Positions 53,065 to 62,598 of a stretch of 64,000 nucleotides of DNA are shown one piece after another. The stretch is from Thermoplasmata archaeon. GTDB taxonomy: Archaea > Thermoplasmatota > Thermoplasmata > Methanomassiliicoccales > Methanomethylophilaceae. Each line of letters begins with the position of its first letter. Within the stretch, counting starts at the first letter, position 1. Both the position numbers and the translations under genes were made by a program. The stretch spans positions 21,558 to 85,557 of the forward strand of contig SUST01000006.1 of NCBI GenBank assembly GCA_015063285.1, read 5' to 3'. The notes beneath the pieces were generated by a model. The model was not told where the DNA came from. It did no database searches and saw nothing but the letters and a program-made list of their open reading frames with translations.

Positions 53065-54529
53065 CCTTTGCACCATCCAGAATGGATTCGATCTCATCAA
53101 GTATGGAATCGATCTTAGCCGTCAGCTCCGCCCTCTGTTCGCGGTAATTCCTGATGACCTCATCCGGAGGAAGTATCTCCGTGACCTCCTGAGGGAAACC
53201 GCATAGGTCGAGATTAAACCCACCTTCCTCTATCTCCTTGAAAGAGAAGAGTTTGGCTTTGGGATTGTCGTCGACGAGTATCTCCTTGCGATCGTTCCAC
53301 CAATCGACCACCGGTTTGAAGTGCTCCAACTTTATCGGTTTAGTCTTGGAAAAATGCTTGTAACCTTCCGGCATATCCATGCGGTAGACCCATGTCTCCT
53401 TAGTGGGACCGTTGTTATCGAAGAACAGGATGTTTGTCCTGATGGTGGTGTATGGAGCGAACACATCGTTGGTCATACGCACGATCGTGTGGAGATTGAA
53501 TTCTGTCATCAATTTCTTCTTGATATTTGTCTTTACATCAGATCCGAACAGGAAACCGTCTGGAAGAATCACTGCCGCGCGACCGTTCTTCTTGAGCCTG
53601 TACATGATGACATCAATGAACAGATCGGCGGTCTCGCTGCTCCTGAGTTCTGGAGGGAAATTACTCTTGACAGTTTCCTTCTCAGTACCACCGTACGGAG
53701 GATTCATGATGATGACATCGAACTTATCCTCTTCCTTGTAATCCCTGACATTCTTCTCCAGAGAATTGTCATGATAAATCCTAGGATTGTCCAGATCGTG
53801 GAGGATCATGTTTGTGATACAGAGCAGATATGGAAGGCCGACTTTCTCAATTCCGAAGAGCGATTCGTTGATAAGCTGACGCTGATCTGTTGAGTTCACT
53901 GACTTTTCCAGATGTTTGATGGTTGATGTGAGGAAACCTCCTGTGCCGCAGGCAAAATCGGCTACAGTCTCACCGATTTTAGGATCGATCATCGCCACCA
54001 TGAAGTCAGTGACAGCCCTTGGGGTATAGAACTGCCCATTGTCACCCATATTCTGTATTTCTCTGAGCATGGTCTCGTAAATCTCATTGAATGCGTGACG
54101 GTCCTGATAGCTTTCGAAGTTGATCTGGTCGATTATGTTCACGACTTCTCTAAGGATCACCCCATCCTTCATGTAATTATGAATATCACTGAATACAGCC
54201 TTAACAACAGCTTGCCTGATGGGGGTGTCTTCATTGATGACAAGATTGGAAAGAGTGGGGAAAAGACCATTATCTATGAAATCCAAAAGATCCTTGCTGG
54301 TTAGTGCCTTTCCATCCTTGTTGTCATGTGCCCAGTTCTTCCATCTGTACTGCTCCGGTATGATTGACTGGTAATGGGGATCGTAGAACTCCCAATCGTC
54401 CTCTTTGGAATCGTACACTTTGAGGAAAAGGATCCATGTCAACTCCTCTAAGCGCTGCGCATCGCCTGACAGACCTGCATCCATCCTCATCTTGTCCCTT
54501 ATGGTCTTGATCATCGATTTGATTTCCAT
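53057..54529 (-). CDS. hsdM: type I DNA methyltransferase HsdM
   Basis: This 490-residue N6-adenine methyltransferase has an N-terminal helical domain (RLEELTWILFLKVYD), SAM-binding motif I (ADFACGTGGFL, about residue 190) and catalytic motif IV (IIMNPPYGG, about residue 275). It forms the modification core with HsdS. Its start directly follows the hsdR stop, and its end overlaps hsdS, so the three genes form one operon on the minus strand. Confidence 0.93.
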   Translation of the reverse strand: MEIKSMIKTIRDKMRMDAGLSGDAQRLEELTWILFLKVYDSKEDDWEFYDPHYQSIIPEQYRWKNWAHDNKDGKALTSKDLLDFIDNGLFPTLSNLVINEDTPIRQAVVKAVFSDIHNYMKDGVILREVVNIIDQINFESYQDRHAFNEIYETMLREIQNMGDNGQFYTPRAVTDFMVAMIDPKIGETVADFACGTGGFLTSTIKHLEKSVNSTDQRQLINESLFGIEKVGLPYLLCITNMILHDLDNPRIYHDNSLEKNVRDYKEEDKFDVIIMNPPYGGTEKETVKSNFPPELRSSETADLFIDVIMYRLKKNGRAAVILPDGFLFGSDVKTNIKKKLMTEFNLHTIVRMTNDVFAPYTTIRTNILFFDNNGPTKETWVYRMDMPEGYKHFSKTKPIKLEHFKPVVDWWNDRKEILVDDNPKAKLFSFKEIEEGGFNLDLCGFPQEVTEILPPDEVIRNYREQRAELTAKIDSILDEIESILDGAKDA

Positions 54530-56823
54530 TCACTGAGCCTCCACTGAATACAGCAGCTGCTGTATGTGTTTGATTGTATCGAAATAACCGTCCCTGCCAC
54601 CGAATTGACGGGCGATCGCAGAGACGCCTCCGAACTTGTTGAATTCGGATAATTTGAGCAATTCGGGTTCGGAGATGTCCTGATTGGGGGTGCTGCCGTA
54701 TTTGTCCAGGATAGTATCTATGATCTCCTTGGCCGTACCAGAGAACTGCTGGAAATACGGGTCATTCCTTATTCCTTCTACGCGCTCGGTCTTGGTCAAA
54801 GGTTCTATATCATAGGCGAGGTAACGCAGCATATCAAAGTCATCCAAATCCGGACGGTTCAAACGCTCCCTAAGCTCTTCCACCAGGACGCCATGCTCCT
54901 CGAATTCCTTGATGATTGCCTTCTTACGGTCTTCTGAATTCCACTTATTGAGGAAATCCTCCAAAGTCGGACACATGCCTGTCAATTTCTTCTTGGAGTA
55001 GTCTACGACATTGGTTGTCGTGAGACCATCGACTCCGTAGATGCGAGTGATCTCAGTCTCTATCTCAACAGATACCTGGCCTTTGACAAATGCCTTCTGC
55101 TGTCCCCTGGGAGGGTCCCTTTCATCTTTCTTTCCATCCCGGGGCTTAGGAATCTTAGGTTCCTCTATTTTGAATCCGTCCCAGTCTGGATCCTCGAATT
55201 GCTTCGATGCACCTCTTGCGTCGATTATAGTGAAATAGTACTTTCCATGGTCCAAGCTGAGCCTGGATCCGCGGCCAATAATCTGTTTGAACTCCGTTGA
55301 GGAACCGATATTCTTGTCGATAACAATGTTCTTGACAGTGACCGTATCGATACCTGTAGTAAGAAGCTGAGAGGTGGTTGCGATGACAGGATATCTGCTG
55401 GATTTATCTGTGAACCTATCCAGAAGACCTTCCATCACCTTTTCATTATCCCCAGTACCTCCGGTTATCCTCACAACGTACTCTGGATTCTCCTTCATGT
55501 ATTCAGGTACCAGTTCCGCAATGGCCTGACGCATGCGTTCAGCATGAGGAATGTCTACACAGAAAACGATGGTCTTTGCATAGGGATCGGTTTCCATCAT
55601 ATATTTGACAAGGTACTTCGCAACGATCTTGATACGATTCTCGATCGATACTTTCCTGTCATAATCCTTCACACTGAGCGGACCACCGACTGGATTGCCC
55701 TGCTCATCCACCGTGCCGGGTTCAGGATACCATTCCGAATCGATGCTGGTCTTGATGTCTTTGAGCATGAATGGGGCCAAGAATCCATCGGAAACCCCTT
55801 GTTTGTATGAATAGGCGTAAACAGGTTCACCGAAGTAATGGACGGTAGAGGCCTCGTCGGTATTGATGGGTGTGGCGGTCATTCCTACGTGTACTGCATT
55901 TTGGAAATAATCCAGGACCTTATGCCATTCAGAATTTTCCTTGGAACTGCCGCGATGACACTCATCGATGAAAACAAAATCGAAATAGTTGGGATCCAAC
56001 TGCAAGAATGGATCGGGTTTACCGTCTTGACCGACAAGCTGCTGATATAAAGCGAAATGAACGACAAAAGCCGGATTTAGTTCTTTATTTTGGACCTTGG
56101 TCATCTCATTGCGAAAACGTTTGAAATCGTTGGCCATAGATTGATCAACCAGATGGTTCCTGTCGACCACATAAAGAATCTTCTTAGCACGACCGGATTT
56201 CAAAAGTTTATAAATCAACTGTGATGCCACGAAAGTCTTTCCAGTTCCAGTCGCCATGAGTATGAGGACGCGCTTCTGCCCATTCTCAATCGCCTTTACA
56301 GCTTTGTTGACCGCAACGAATTGATAGTATCTTGGATGCTTTCCCCCTAAATCATAATAAAAAGGTACCTGAGAGATTGAGGAATCGCTGATATTCATCT
56401 CGCCGACGTACCTATCCCAAAGATCTTCTTCCGAAGGGAATTGATCCATTGGAATTACTCTCTCAATTCCAGTGATGAAATCATATTCGACAAACTCATG
56501 ACCGTTGCTGCTGTAAGCGAAGGGTGCATCGACTGCTTTACAATAATCTTGGCTTGCTGGAGGCCATAGGATGGTTCAAGCGATTCCTCCTTAGCTTCCA
56601 CTACTGCCAAAGGAAGCCCTCCCTTGGAATTGAGAAGGTAGTCTATCTTTCCACGCTCTTTTGAACGCGCAGGACCCAAATCATCGATGATTATCTGACC
56701 ATCTGTAAAATAGAACTCCATGCGACACTGTTCTTTTTTCCAGCCTGCTCTATCAATAGCTGGAGTGATGTATCTGTTCTTGACGTCCTCTTCGGTCAGC
56801 TTGTAGCTATCATCAATGATCAT
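54530..56823 (-). pseudogene. hsdR: type I restriction subunit HsdR, one-base frameshift
   Basis: The N-terminal 90 residues (56823 downward) are an HSDR_N nuclease domain with a PD-(D/E)xK pattern (KIDYLL...AVVEAKEE). The DEAD helicase part (ATGTGKTF, FIDECHRGS, TTSQLLTTGIDT, IGRGSRL) is in another frame beginning no later than 56449. Near 56547-56549 one base is missing: with an extra G the reading continues DYCKAVDAPFAYSSNGHEF through to MDQFPSEEDLW, as in intact HsdR. The combined protein would be about 760 residues. As read, the nuclease and the motor are separated and cleavage is likely lost. Confidence 0.88.
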
Positions 56824-56915
56824 AACGCACCCCGCAAGTATTCAGTGAATTCATCATAAAGCCCGATGGCCAGACTTCTTACCCTACAACGCTTGAATTT
56901 ACGTCTTATGGTCAT
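56820..56915 (-). CDS. 31-residue leader peptide coupled to hsdR
   Basis: This basic peptide (MTIRRKFKRCRVRSL start, ending EYLRGAL) has AAGGTG 8 bases before its ATG and a stop that overlaps the hsdR ATG (ATGA). Such overlap indicates translational coupling to hsdR. It may be a short regulatory reading frame or an unannotated small subunit. The remaining gap (56916-57038) shows no gene. Confidence 0.45.
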   Translation of the reverse strand: MTIRRKFKRCRVRSLAIGLYDEFTEYLRGAL

Positions 56916-57038
56916 CTGGACACCTTCATTGAATCGGACTAATGAGTTTGGACAATGCTACAGCTAAGGCTATAGTGAATTGCGATTGAACAGTATCCCG
57001 ACCCATAGGGTCCAAACATGGTATTGTTTAAAGTGTAT

Positions 57039-57566
57039 TTAATATCTAAACGATTCGTCCAACATTTTTATCAAAAGGCTTTCAGAAGATTTGATAGATT
57101 CCACATCGACACAACCGAGTATCAAGAACTTTCCTGACTGGAAAATGTTGAATGTAGCACTTTCAGTCTTGAGGATAAGGCCAGGAAAAGATTCTGGTTC
57201 ATAGACCACATCATAACCAGAAGACAACAACCAGATATAGAATTTAGCAAGATCTATACCAAAACTGTAATTTGATGAAGCCACGATATTCCTGATCTCA
57301 GGATACTCCGCTTTAGAGACATCAATATGTTCACCGAGAATTTCCCTCATCTTTTCAAAAGATTGTCTTGCATCGTCCATCGACCGCATCCCGGGCATAA
57401 TGTACTTTCCAGTCGAGTAAACAGTAATGGAATGATCATCGAACTTCAGATAACCTCCTGGATATCTGTTACGCCCGTATACGAAATATTTGCATTCATC
57501 TGACAACTTCTTTAGATCGATGCGACAGTTCAATGCTCCCGAACAGACTATGTTCTCAATCTTCAC
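57039..57566 (-). CDS. divergent TATA-box-binding protein (TBP)
   Basis: This protein of about 175 residues has the two TBP direct repeats: KIENIVCSGALNCRIDL ... YSTGKYIMPGMRSMDDA and EIRNIVASSNYSFGIDL ... YEPESFPGLIL ... NIFQSGKFLILGC. In repeat 1 the DNA-kinking FPGL and IFxSGK are YPGG and VYSTGK, so Phe is replaced by Tyr. The GTG at 57566 gives the canonical N-terminus, with TAAATAA 25-30 bases upstream; a TTG farther out is unlikely. It is an element-borne TBP paralogue that could redirect transcription. Confidence 0.88.
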   Translation of the reverse strand: MKIENIVCSGALNCRIDLKKLSDECKYFVYGRNRYPGGYLKFDDHSITVYSTGKYIMPGMRSMDDARQSFEKMREILGEHIDVSKAEYPEIRNIVASSNYSFGIDLAKFYIWLLSSGYDVVYEPESFPGLILKTESATFNIFQSGKFLILGCVDVESIKSSESLLIKMLDESFRY

Positions 57567-57718
57567 AGACCAATTAAAGTGAAACTTATTTATCAAATCA
57601 TGGTAAAAGTGCAAGACATCCGGGATACTGTACTTGGGATGTCCTGCAAAAAGAATACGTTGAAATACAATATAATAACATTACATTGTTATTGTTGTAA
57701 TGAAAGAAATTTTTGTTA

Positions 57719-58060
57719 TTACTCAGAACTGGATATATATTTTGCTAAGCTGACCAAAATAACGAAGAGACGGGCATCCGCGTATGCCTTCTGGTCGTAG
57801 AAGTGCCTAGCGTTATTCAATAGTCCGTTGATCTTGGCAGAATCATCAATGACGACACGCTTGCTCAACTGCTCCTGAATGACCATCTTGGTACCGCAGA
57901 ACATACAGAATGCGAACTCCTTGGTGTCATCGATCTGTATATCCCCGCCACAACTTGGGCATTTCAAAGGTATCAGGCCATAAGTGGTAGTGAACGGCGC
58001 ACCATAATAGCATTGTGAACTGAACGATCTTTTCCGGGGCACCTTCTCCCCTGCACTCAT
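57719..58060 (-). CDS. zinc-ribbon protein, possibly truncated
   Basis: It contains GLIPLKCPSCGGDIQIDD and FCMFCGTKMVIQEQ, a common zinc ribbon of short archaeal proteins, then a helical segment that in relatives continues into TPR-like repeats but here ends early with a hydrophobic tail. The start is uncertain: the ATG at 58060 precedes the ribbon by about 30 residues; 58135 is also possible. It lies upstream of the TBP gene in the same direction. It is not a TFB, since no cyclin-like repeats follow. Confidence 0.55.
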   Translation of the reverse strand: MSAGEKVPRKRSFSSQCYYGAPFTTTYGLIPLKCPSCGGDIQIDDTKEFAFCMFCGTKMVIQEQLSKRVVIDDSAKINGLLNNARHFYDQKAYADARLFVILVSLAKYISSSE

Positions 58061-58201
58061 CGCGAGGAGCAATATTGCGTCTTGCGTCTCACTTCTTCCT
58101 GCTTGAACATTCTTTTTTCTTCGCCGCATCCGCATAATCCCCTCGCTCTCAGCTCCGTTCCGGGGTTCAGGTAGCCCCTAAGAAAAAAGGAGTTGAAGAA
58201 G

Positions 58202-58882
58202 ATGGTAACATCGGAAGAACTGAACATGACCTTCCAGAAGGTCGGAAACGATTTCGGATTTGAGAACGTAGATGCGGAATTCTCCGCATACAGGGACCTG
58301 AAGGTAAGATGGTGCCGCACGATTAACAACGCGAGTTTCACTGTCTCTGATTACCTTCAGGAGGCACCGATCGAAGTGGTCGAAGGGATCGCGAGGACGA
58401 TCTTCTCGAAGATCCGCGCCGAGGACGAGACGGATTATCCGGACTGCACCAAAGAATGGCTGACCTCAGACGAGTTCAGGGAGCTGAACCAGGGAAAGTA
58501 CATCGAAAGGAGCAGGGACATCGGCGATGTGGAGAACACAGATGACAGAAGGCTTTGGGATGCCTACTATAGGCTCGTAGATGCCGGGCTTATAGAGAAG
58601 ATCGACGGACTGAAGCTGTTCTGGTCCAAGAATGAATCTATCTCGAAAGCTGGACAAAGCTCATGCCTGATGAGGGTCGTGATCATGAACAAGAGGCTCC
58701 TCAAGGACGAAGTCCCCAAAGAGGTCCTTGACTACTGTCTCCTGCACGAGGTCGCCAACATCAATATCGACTTCGGCATCGATATCCTCGAGAGGAAGAA
58801 GGAGATCGCCGACATCATGGCAGGATGTCCGGGAGAAGAGATCGCCAAGAGATGGCTTGACCAGGTCATGATGGAAGTCTGA
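58202..58882 (+). CDS. M48/SprT-like protein with damaged HExxH
   Basis: This 226-residue protein has a C-terminal region resembling zincin-type metalloproteins of archaea (VIMNKRLLKDEVPKEVLDYCLLHEV), but the expected HExxH reads HEVAN, so the second His is missing and protease activity is doubtful. AAGGAG precedes the ATG at 58202. It stands divergently from the zinc-ribbon gene and is followed by a hairpin terminator. I do not recognise a defined family. Confidence 0.5.
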   Translation: MVTSEELNMTFQKVGNDFGFENVDAEFSAYRDLKVRWCRTINNASFTVSDYLQEAPIEVVEGIARTIFSKIRAEDETDYPDCTKEWLTSDEFRELNQGKYIERSRDIGDVENTDDRRLWDAYYRLVDAGLIEKIDGLKLFWSKNESISKAGQSSCLMRVVIMNKRLLKDEVPKEVLDYCLLHEVANINIDFGIDILERKKEIADIMAGCPGEEIAKRWLDQVMMEV

Positions 58883-58889
58883 AAAATAG

Positions 58890-58903
58890 GGGCCAGAAGG
58901 CCC
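58890..58903 (+). terminator. hairpin between convergent genes
   Basis: GGGCC and GGCCC with an AGAA loop, followed by TTAAACCTTTT; it lies between the convergent M48-like and DUF262 genes. Confidence 0.5.
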
Positions 58904-58917
58904 TTAAACCTTTTCGA

Positions 58918-60810
58918 TCACTCTTTTTGATCCTGATTCTCTTTCGGAACGATGTCATTGATTCTATGAATGATGCTAAGAATCTCATCGTCGGATAGGT
59001 TGAAAGCCTCGTCATCAAATTTGAACTGATTGACCGCTTCTTTCACCAATTTTACAGTTCTCTTTTCAATAGAGTCAATAGTCCATTTATCGACAGTTAT
59101 GAGATCCTCATTCAGCCATAAGCCATTGTTGTATCCCATCTTGGCACCATTCATGACATAATCACGTTTTTGAATGAAAGGACGGCTTCCCAAATTACTG
59201 TTGTTACCAGATAACGTCAGATTGCCTAGCAAATGAAGATGGGTATCCTGATATGATCTAGCCAGGTCAAAATCACCGTCTGCAATCATATCTGACCATT
59301 CTTTGGAAACATTGGGAGTTTGAGGGAAAATATGCTCTATGGTCCATATCAGCTTTCCATCAACCTTTTCCCAAGGACCTTTGTATTCATTTCCATTTAG
59401 ATGTTTGGAACAAATGTATGACAACACAAACCTCGTTGCTTCTATATTTTTTTCATAAATCTGGCCGCACAAGTACTGCACAAATCTCTCCAGGGAAGAT
59501 GTCGAAGCAGTCAAAATACCCTTTATCGTATCGATAATCTCTTGAGAAGTATGGCCGTCGATCTTTGTCGTCAAATCGATGAAGAGACGAATCAGATCTC
59601 TAGTTGGCGGCTCATCCGTCAGGTTTCTTCTAATGAAGAACTTTGTCAGGAATTGTACGATACAAGACATCTGTTTGTCTGACAATCCATATTTGGTTTG
59701 ATTCTTCAGAAGATTGAGCATAAGAATGTGGGATGGTGCTCCTCCGACCTTCCATAGATTGAATACCGCATCATTGAGGTCATCATTATCGAAGGAAGAA
59801 TTAGTTATGAGCTTTGCATAATCCTCTCCAGATGCGTATAAACTTTCCAAAAATGTATTCAATGCACCTGATTTAGTCAACATCCACTCATAGTTGCTGA
59901 ACACATTGGATGATGTTACCACTGGGTCGAAACTGTAGTTATACTGTTTCTTGTAATCGTACTTGAAAGCGTTCATATACTGCCTGAAAAACCTATCAGT
60001 AACCTTGTCGTCTTCAATACGGATGTTATCGATAAGCGCTGACCAGCTAGCATATTCATCATCAATCGAAACCTGCTTCTCTTTCAAGACTGTCATCTTG
60101 ATGAGATCAACAGCCGTCAAAGGTACTCCGGTATTGTTGAGGGTACCGAATATTTCCAAAGCAGCACTTAGATCCGAAACGGTAACATCTATCAGACACA
60201 ATGAACAAATTTTGCTGTACAGATCGAGCAGAGCTCTGTTACTATCCGAATCTGTGTCAGGATAACTCAGATATTCATCAATTCTCTTTTGGAAATGTCT
60301 GAAACAATTATAGATTAGACAATTTCCGGCATTCTTATATTTTGACGGGTTTGTAAAACCTAGATCGTTGAGAAGCTGTCCATAGATTTGTTCATTCTTT
60401 CCTTGTGACTGCAAAACAATACGAGGAGTCAGCGGTTTGTTTCCAAGAACAATGGCAGTCTTGAGGTCGAGATATGTCTTAAAGTCAGGATCAAAACTAT
60501 CTAAACGTGAGTTGTCAACCTTTGAATAGATTGCACAAAGGAGTAACGAGATTGTGACAAGCCTCTGTTGGCCATCGATTACATCGAATTTTTTGATTTT
60601 ACATCCTTTTGTATTATTCTGATCATAACCCATAGTGATGATTGATCCTATGAAATGCTCCTGAGAGGAAACAATATCGTCGAATATTGCATTCCAATCC
60701 CTCTTTGTCCAAGAATATTCTCTCTGATATTGGGGTATTACGTATTGATTTTCACCCCTTGCATCAAAAACGTTTCCAATAGAGTTCTTTGTACTTTGGA
60801 TAATCGACAT
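58918..60810 (-). CDS. DUF262/DUF1524 (GmrSD-like) nuclease
   Basis: This 630-residue protein has an N-terminal DUF262 ParB-like domain (VIPQYQREYSWTKRDW and FDVIDGQQRLVTI) and a C-terminal DUF1524 HNH-type domain (TIEHIFPQTPN, LHLLGNLTLSGNNSNLG). Proteins with both domains include GmrSD, a modification-dependent (type IV) restriction nuclease that cuts glucosylated hydroxymethylcytosine DNA. It lies near the type I system, forming a small defence cluster. Target modification unknown. Confidence 0.85.
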   Translation of the reverse strand: MSIIQSTKNSIGNVFDARGENQYVIPQYQREYSWTKRDWNAIFDDIVSSQEHFIGSIITMGYDQNNTKGCKIKKFDVIDGQQRLVTISLLLCAIYSKVDNSRLDSFDPDFKTYLDLKTAIVLGNKPLTPRIVLQSQGKNEQIYGQLLNDLGFTNPSKYKNAGNCLIYNCFRHFQKRIDEYLSYPDTDSDSNRALLDLYSKICSLCLIDVTVSDLSAALEIFGTLNNTGVPLTAVDLIKMTVLKEKQVSIDDEYASWSALIDNIRIEDDKVTDRFFRQYMNAFKYDYKKQYNYSFDPVVTSSNVFSNYEWMLTKSGALNTFLESLYASGEDYAKLITNSSFDNDDLNDAVFNLWKVGGAPSHILMLNLLKNQTKYGLSDKQMSCIVQFLTKFFIRRNLTDEPPTRDLIRLFIDLTTKIDGHTSQEIIDTIKGILTASTSSLERFVQYLCGQIYEKNIEATRFVLSYICSKHLNGNEYKGPWEKVDGKLIWTIEHIFPQTPNVSKEWSDMIADGDFDLARSYQDTHLHLLGNLTLSGNNSNLGSRPFIQKRDYVMNGAKMGYNNGLWLNEDLITVDKWTIDSIEKRTVKLVKEAVNQFKFDDEAFNLSDDEILSIIHRINDIVPKENQDQKE

Positions 60811-60905
60811 TGAACTTCAACCTCTGACAAACTGAGAAGTAATTTCAAAATGCACATAAAAAAGTACCATTAACACAACAACAGATAATTTCGCTAATTG
60901 CTAAT

Positions 60906-60952
60906 GAACTAATTAGTTCAATTTTTATGTACCATCTTTCAGCATGGTACAT
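60906..60952 (-). promoter_or_regulatory. palindromes upstream of the DUF262 gene
   Basis: GAACTAATTAGTTC (60906-60919) is a perfect 14-base palindrome. ATGTACCAT and ATGGTACAT (60927-60935 and 60944-60952) form a second perfect inverted repeat. Both lie about 100-140 bases before the DUF262 start and could be regulator sites. Confidence 0.45.
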
Positions 60953-61002
60953 ATATGGCAGGATACGGAAAGGCTCCGATCTTATTGTTGGGAATGCTGT
61001 CA

Positions 61003-61140
61003 GAAGTGTGCAGGCCGGTCGGCGGGCGCTGGTCCACGGCCCAACGCGCCACGCCGCCACGGCCCCTGTCGCCCGCACCCTCCGCTCTCTGAGGTTCGCT
61101 TCGGGTGCGCGCCGTACGCTCGCGCGTCCGTCGGGCGACA
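61003..61140. other. very GC-rich island with nested inverted repeats
   Basis: This island of about 140 bases is exceptionally GC-rich within an AT-rich gap. TGTCGCCCG (61067-61075) pairs with CGGGCGACA (61132-61140), and inside it GCACCC (61075-61080) pairs with GGGTGC (61103-61108). No credible coding frame was found; a 45-codon frame from 60955 crosses it but looks non-protein-like. It may be a structured RNA or a fragment of foreign DNA. Confidence 0.45.
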
Positions 61141-61203
61141 TAAGGTGTTTGCAAATCGTTTGTAAAGAGTTTGTCGGAGATGGTCTCCGAAGGCCGTAGA
61201 ATG

Positions 61204-62598
61204 TCAGGCTACCTTCCTTGCGGCGATCTGGCGCATGTATTCCTCTGCCACGTTCTGGGGCCTGGAGGACATGATGTTGTCCATGACCTCCTTGTCCGAT
61301 ACGACGAGGGCCAGCTTCGGGGTGATGTCCCCGAAAGTGGACCCGTCAAGACGGAGCTGCTCCTTCAGATCGGGGATCAGAGGTTTCACCACAGGGGCAT
61401 CCCTGGCGAATGCCCTGACCTTGTTCTCGAAGATATGCGACGCTGCCTCACCGCATTGGTCGCAGGTCCCTGAGAACACGTTGAGAGTCCCTCCGCAGTG
61501 GATGCATGTCCTCGTCACCCTGTACGACTCCTTGCCAACGGTCTTGATCATGTTGTTGGCCAGGACGCCGAAGTAGTTGTCGCTTATCTGGGAGAACTGA
61601 GGTTCCATGGCATAGCCGAGCCAGTCGAAGCTTCCGATCTCTCCGACCATCCTTCCCTTGCCGAGGACCTCGTTGGCCTGGTCCTCCTCGGTGTACCTGA
61701 ACATCCTCTTCTTTGTCTTCGGATCGTTGGGATCGTCGTACGAGTTCAGACCGGGGAGGTAGTAGTTCAGGATCTTCGAGGTGTAGTCCTCACTGGTGGG
61801 ATTCCTCTCATAGAGGCCGATCCCCTCATGGGTGGCCAGATAGGCCATGGTCAGCTTGACGGACTGCAGCTGGTCCTTGGAATGGACCTTCTTGATCACC
61901 CAACCGGGATGGGTGTTCAGGAACCGGGCTGTGTCCAGGAAGCCGATCAGTATCCCGTGGAAATGGGGGCCGTTCTCCCACATGCAGTCCTTCATCCTCC
62001 AGGGATGGAATATGAGCCTTCCGCCGAGGCAGCCTACCTTGACCAGGTCCTGCTGTAGCCTTTTGCGGTACTTGTTGAACCACACATGCGACTGCATCAT
62101 CCATCTGATCTCGTCCTGAGGGGGCGAGAGGATCCAATGCCCCACGTTCCCCGGGTCGATGCCCTGCTTCTCGCACAGGAGACGGTACTCGGTGAACCTC
62201 ATCTCCACGCGGGTGCCTGTCCTGAGGCAGGTGTCGTTCAGGCACACTGGGCATTTGGACGACCAGCAGTGGTTGTTCTTCCCTTTGAGGTAGTGGTACC
62301 TGGAGTTGACGCATGATGTGAACATGCGTCCCTTCTCTCCGGTGGTGCCCTTGATCCTCACAGGTCCGCAGTGGAGCCTCTTGGGACGGTCCAGGTCGTG
62401 GCCCGGAGGCACCCAGGAGAGGAGCTCAGGTATCTCGTTCAAAGGGACATCGTCCGGATTGAAGTACGTCTCCTCAAAGGGGAACATCTTCACGTATTGG
62501 ATGACGGGATGCTCGTTCCTCTCGGCTATCCTGAACTCCAGCTCATCGACATCCATCTCGGATGTGTAGCCCTGGTCAAGAAGGTCCTGGAGGTCCAT
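61204..62598 (-). CDS. HUH-type replication initiator (Rep-like)
   Basis: This 464-residue protein has an N-terminal zinc-knuckle region (CWSSKCPVCLNDTC, residues about 111-124), a motif-1-like GHWILSPP (about 153-160), the two-His motif HFHGIL (about 212-217) and a downstream Tyr in KLTMAYLATHEG; the C-terminus carries another CxxC pair set (CIHCGG, CDQC). This fits rolling-circle Rep or relaxase-type HUH nucleases of archaeal plasmids and viruses. The ATG at 62598 has GGAG upstream and lies inside the end of the previous gene. It implies a replicative stage of the element. Confidence 0.75.
   Translation of the reverse strand: MDLQDLLDQGYTSEMDVDELEFRIAERNEHPVIQYVKMFPFEETYFNPDDVPLNEIPELLSWVPPGHDLDRPKRLHCGPVRIKGTTGEKGRMFTSCVNSRYHYLKGKNNHCWSSKCPVCLNDTCLRTGTRVEMRFTEYRLLCEKQGIDPGNVGHWILSPPQDEIRWMMQSHVWFNKYRKRLQQDLVKVGCLGGRLIFHPWRMKDCMWENGPHFHGILIGFLDTARFLNTHPGWVIKKVHSKDQLQSVKLTMAYLATHEGIGLYERNPTSEDYTSKILNYYLPGLNSYDDPNDPKTKKRMFRYTEEDQANEVLGKGRMVGEIGSFDWLGYAMEPQFSQISDNYFGVLANNMIKTVGKESYRVTRTCIHCGGTLNVFSGTCDQCGEAASHIFENKVRAFARDAPVVKPLIPDLKEQLRLDGSTFGDITPKLALVVSDKEVMDNIMSSRPQNVAEEYMRQIAARKVA

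Noticed and set aside
60955..61092. A 45-codon plus-strand frame beginning MAGYGKAPILLLG.
   Set aside because: It runs into the GC-rich structured island, where the translation becomes proline/arginine-rich low complexity; no ribosome site.
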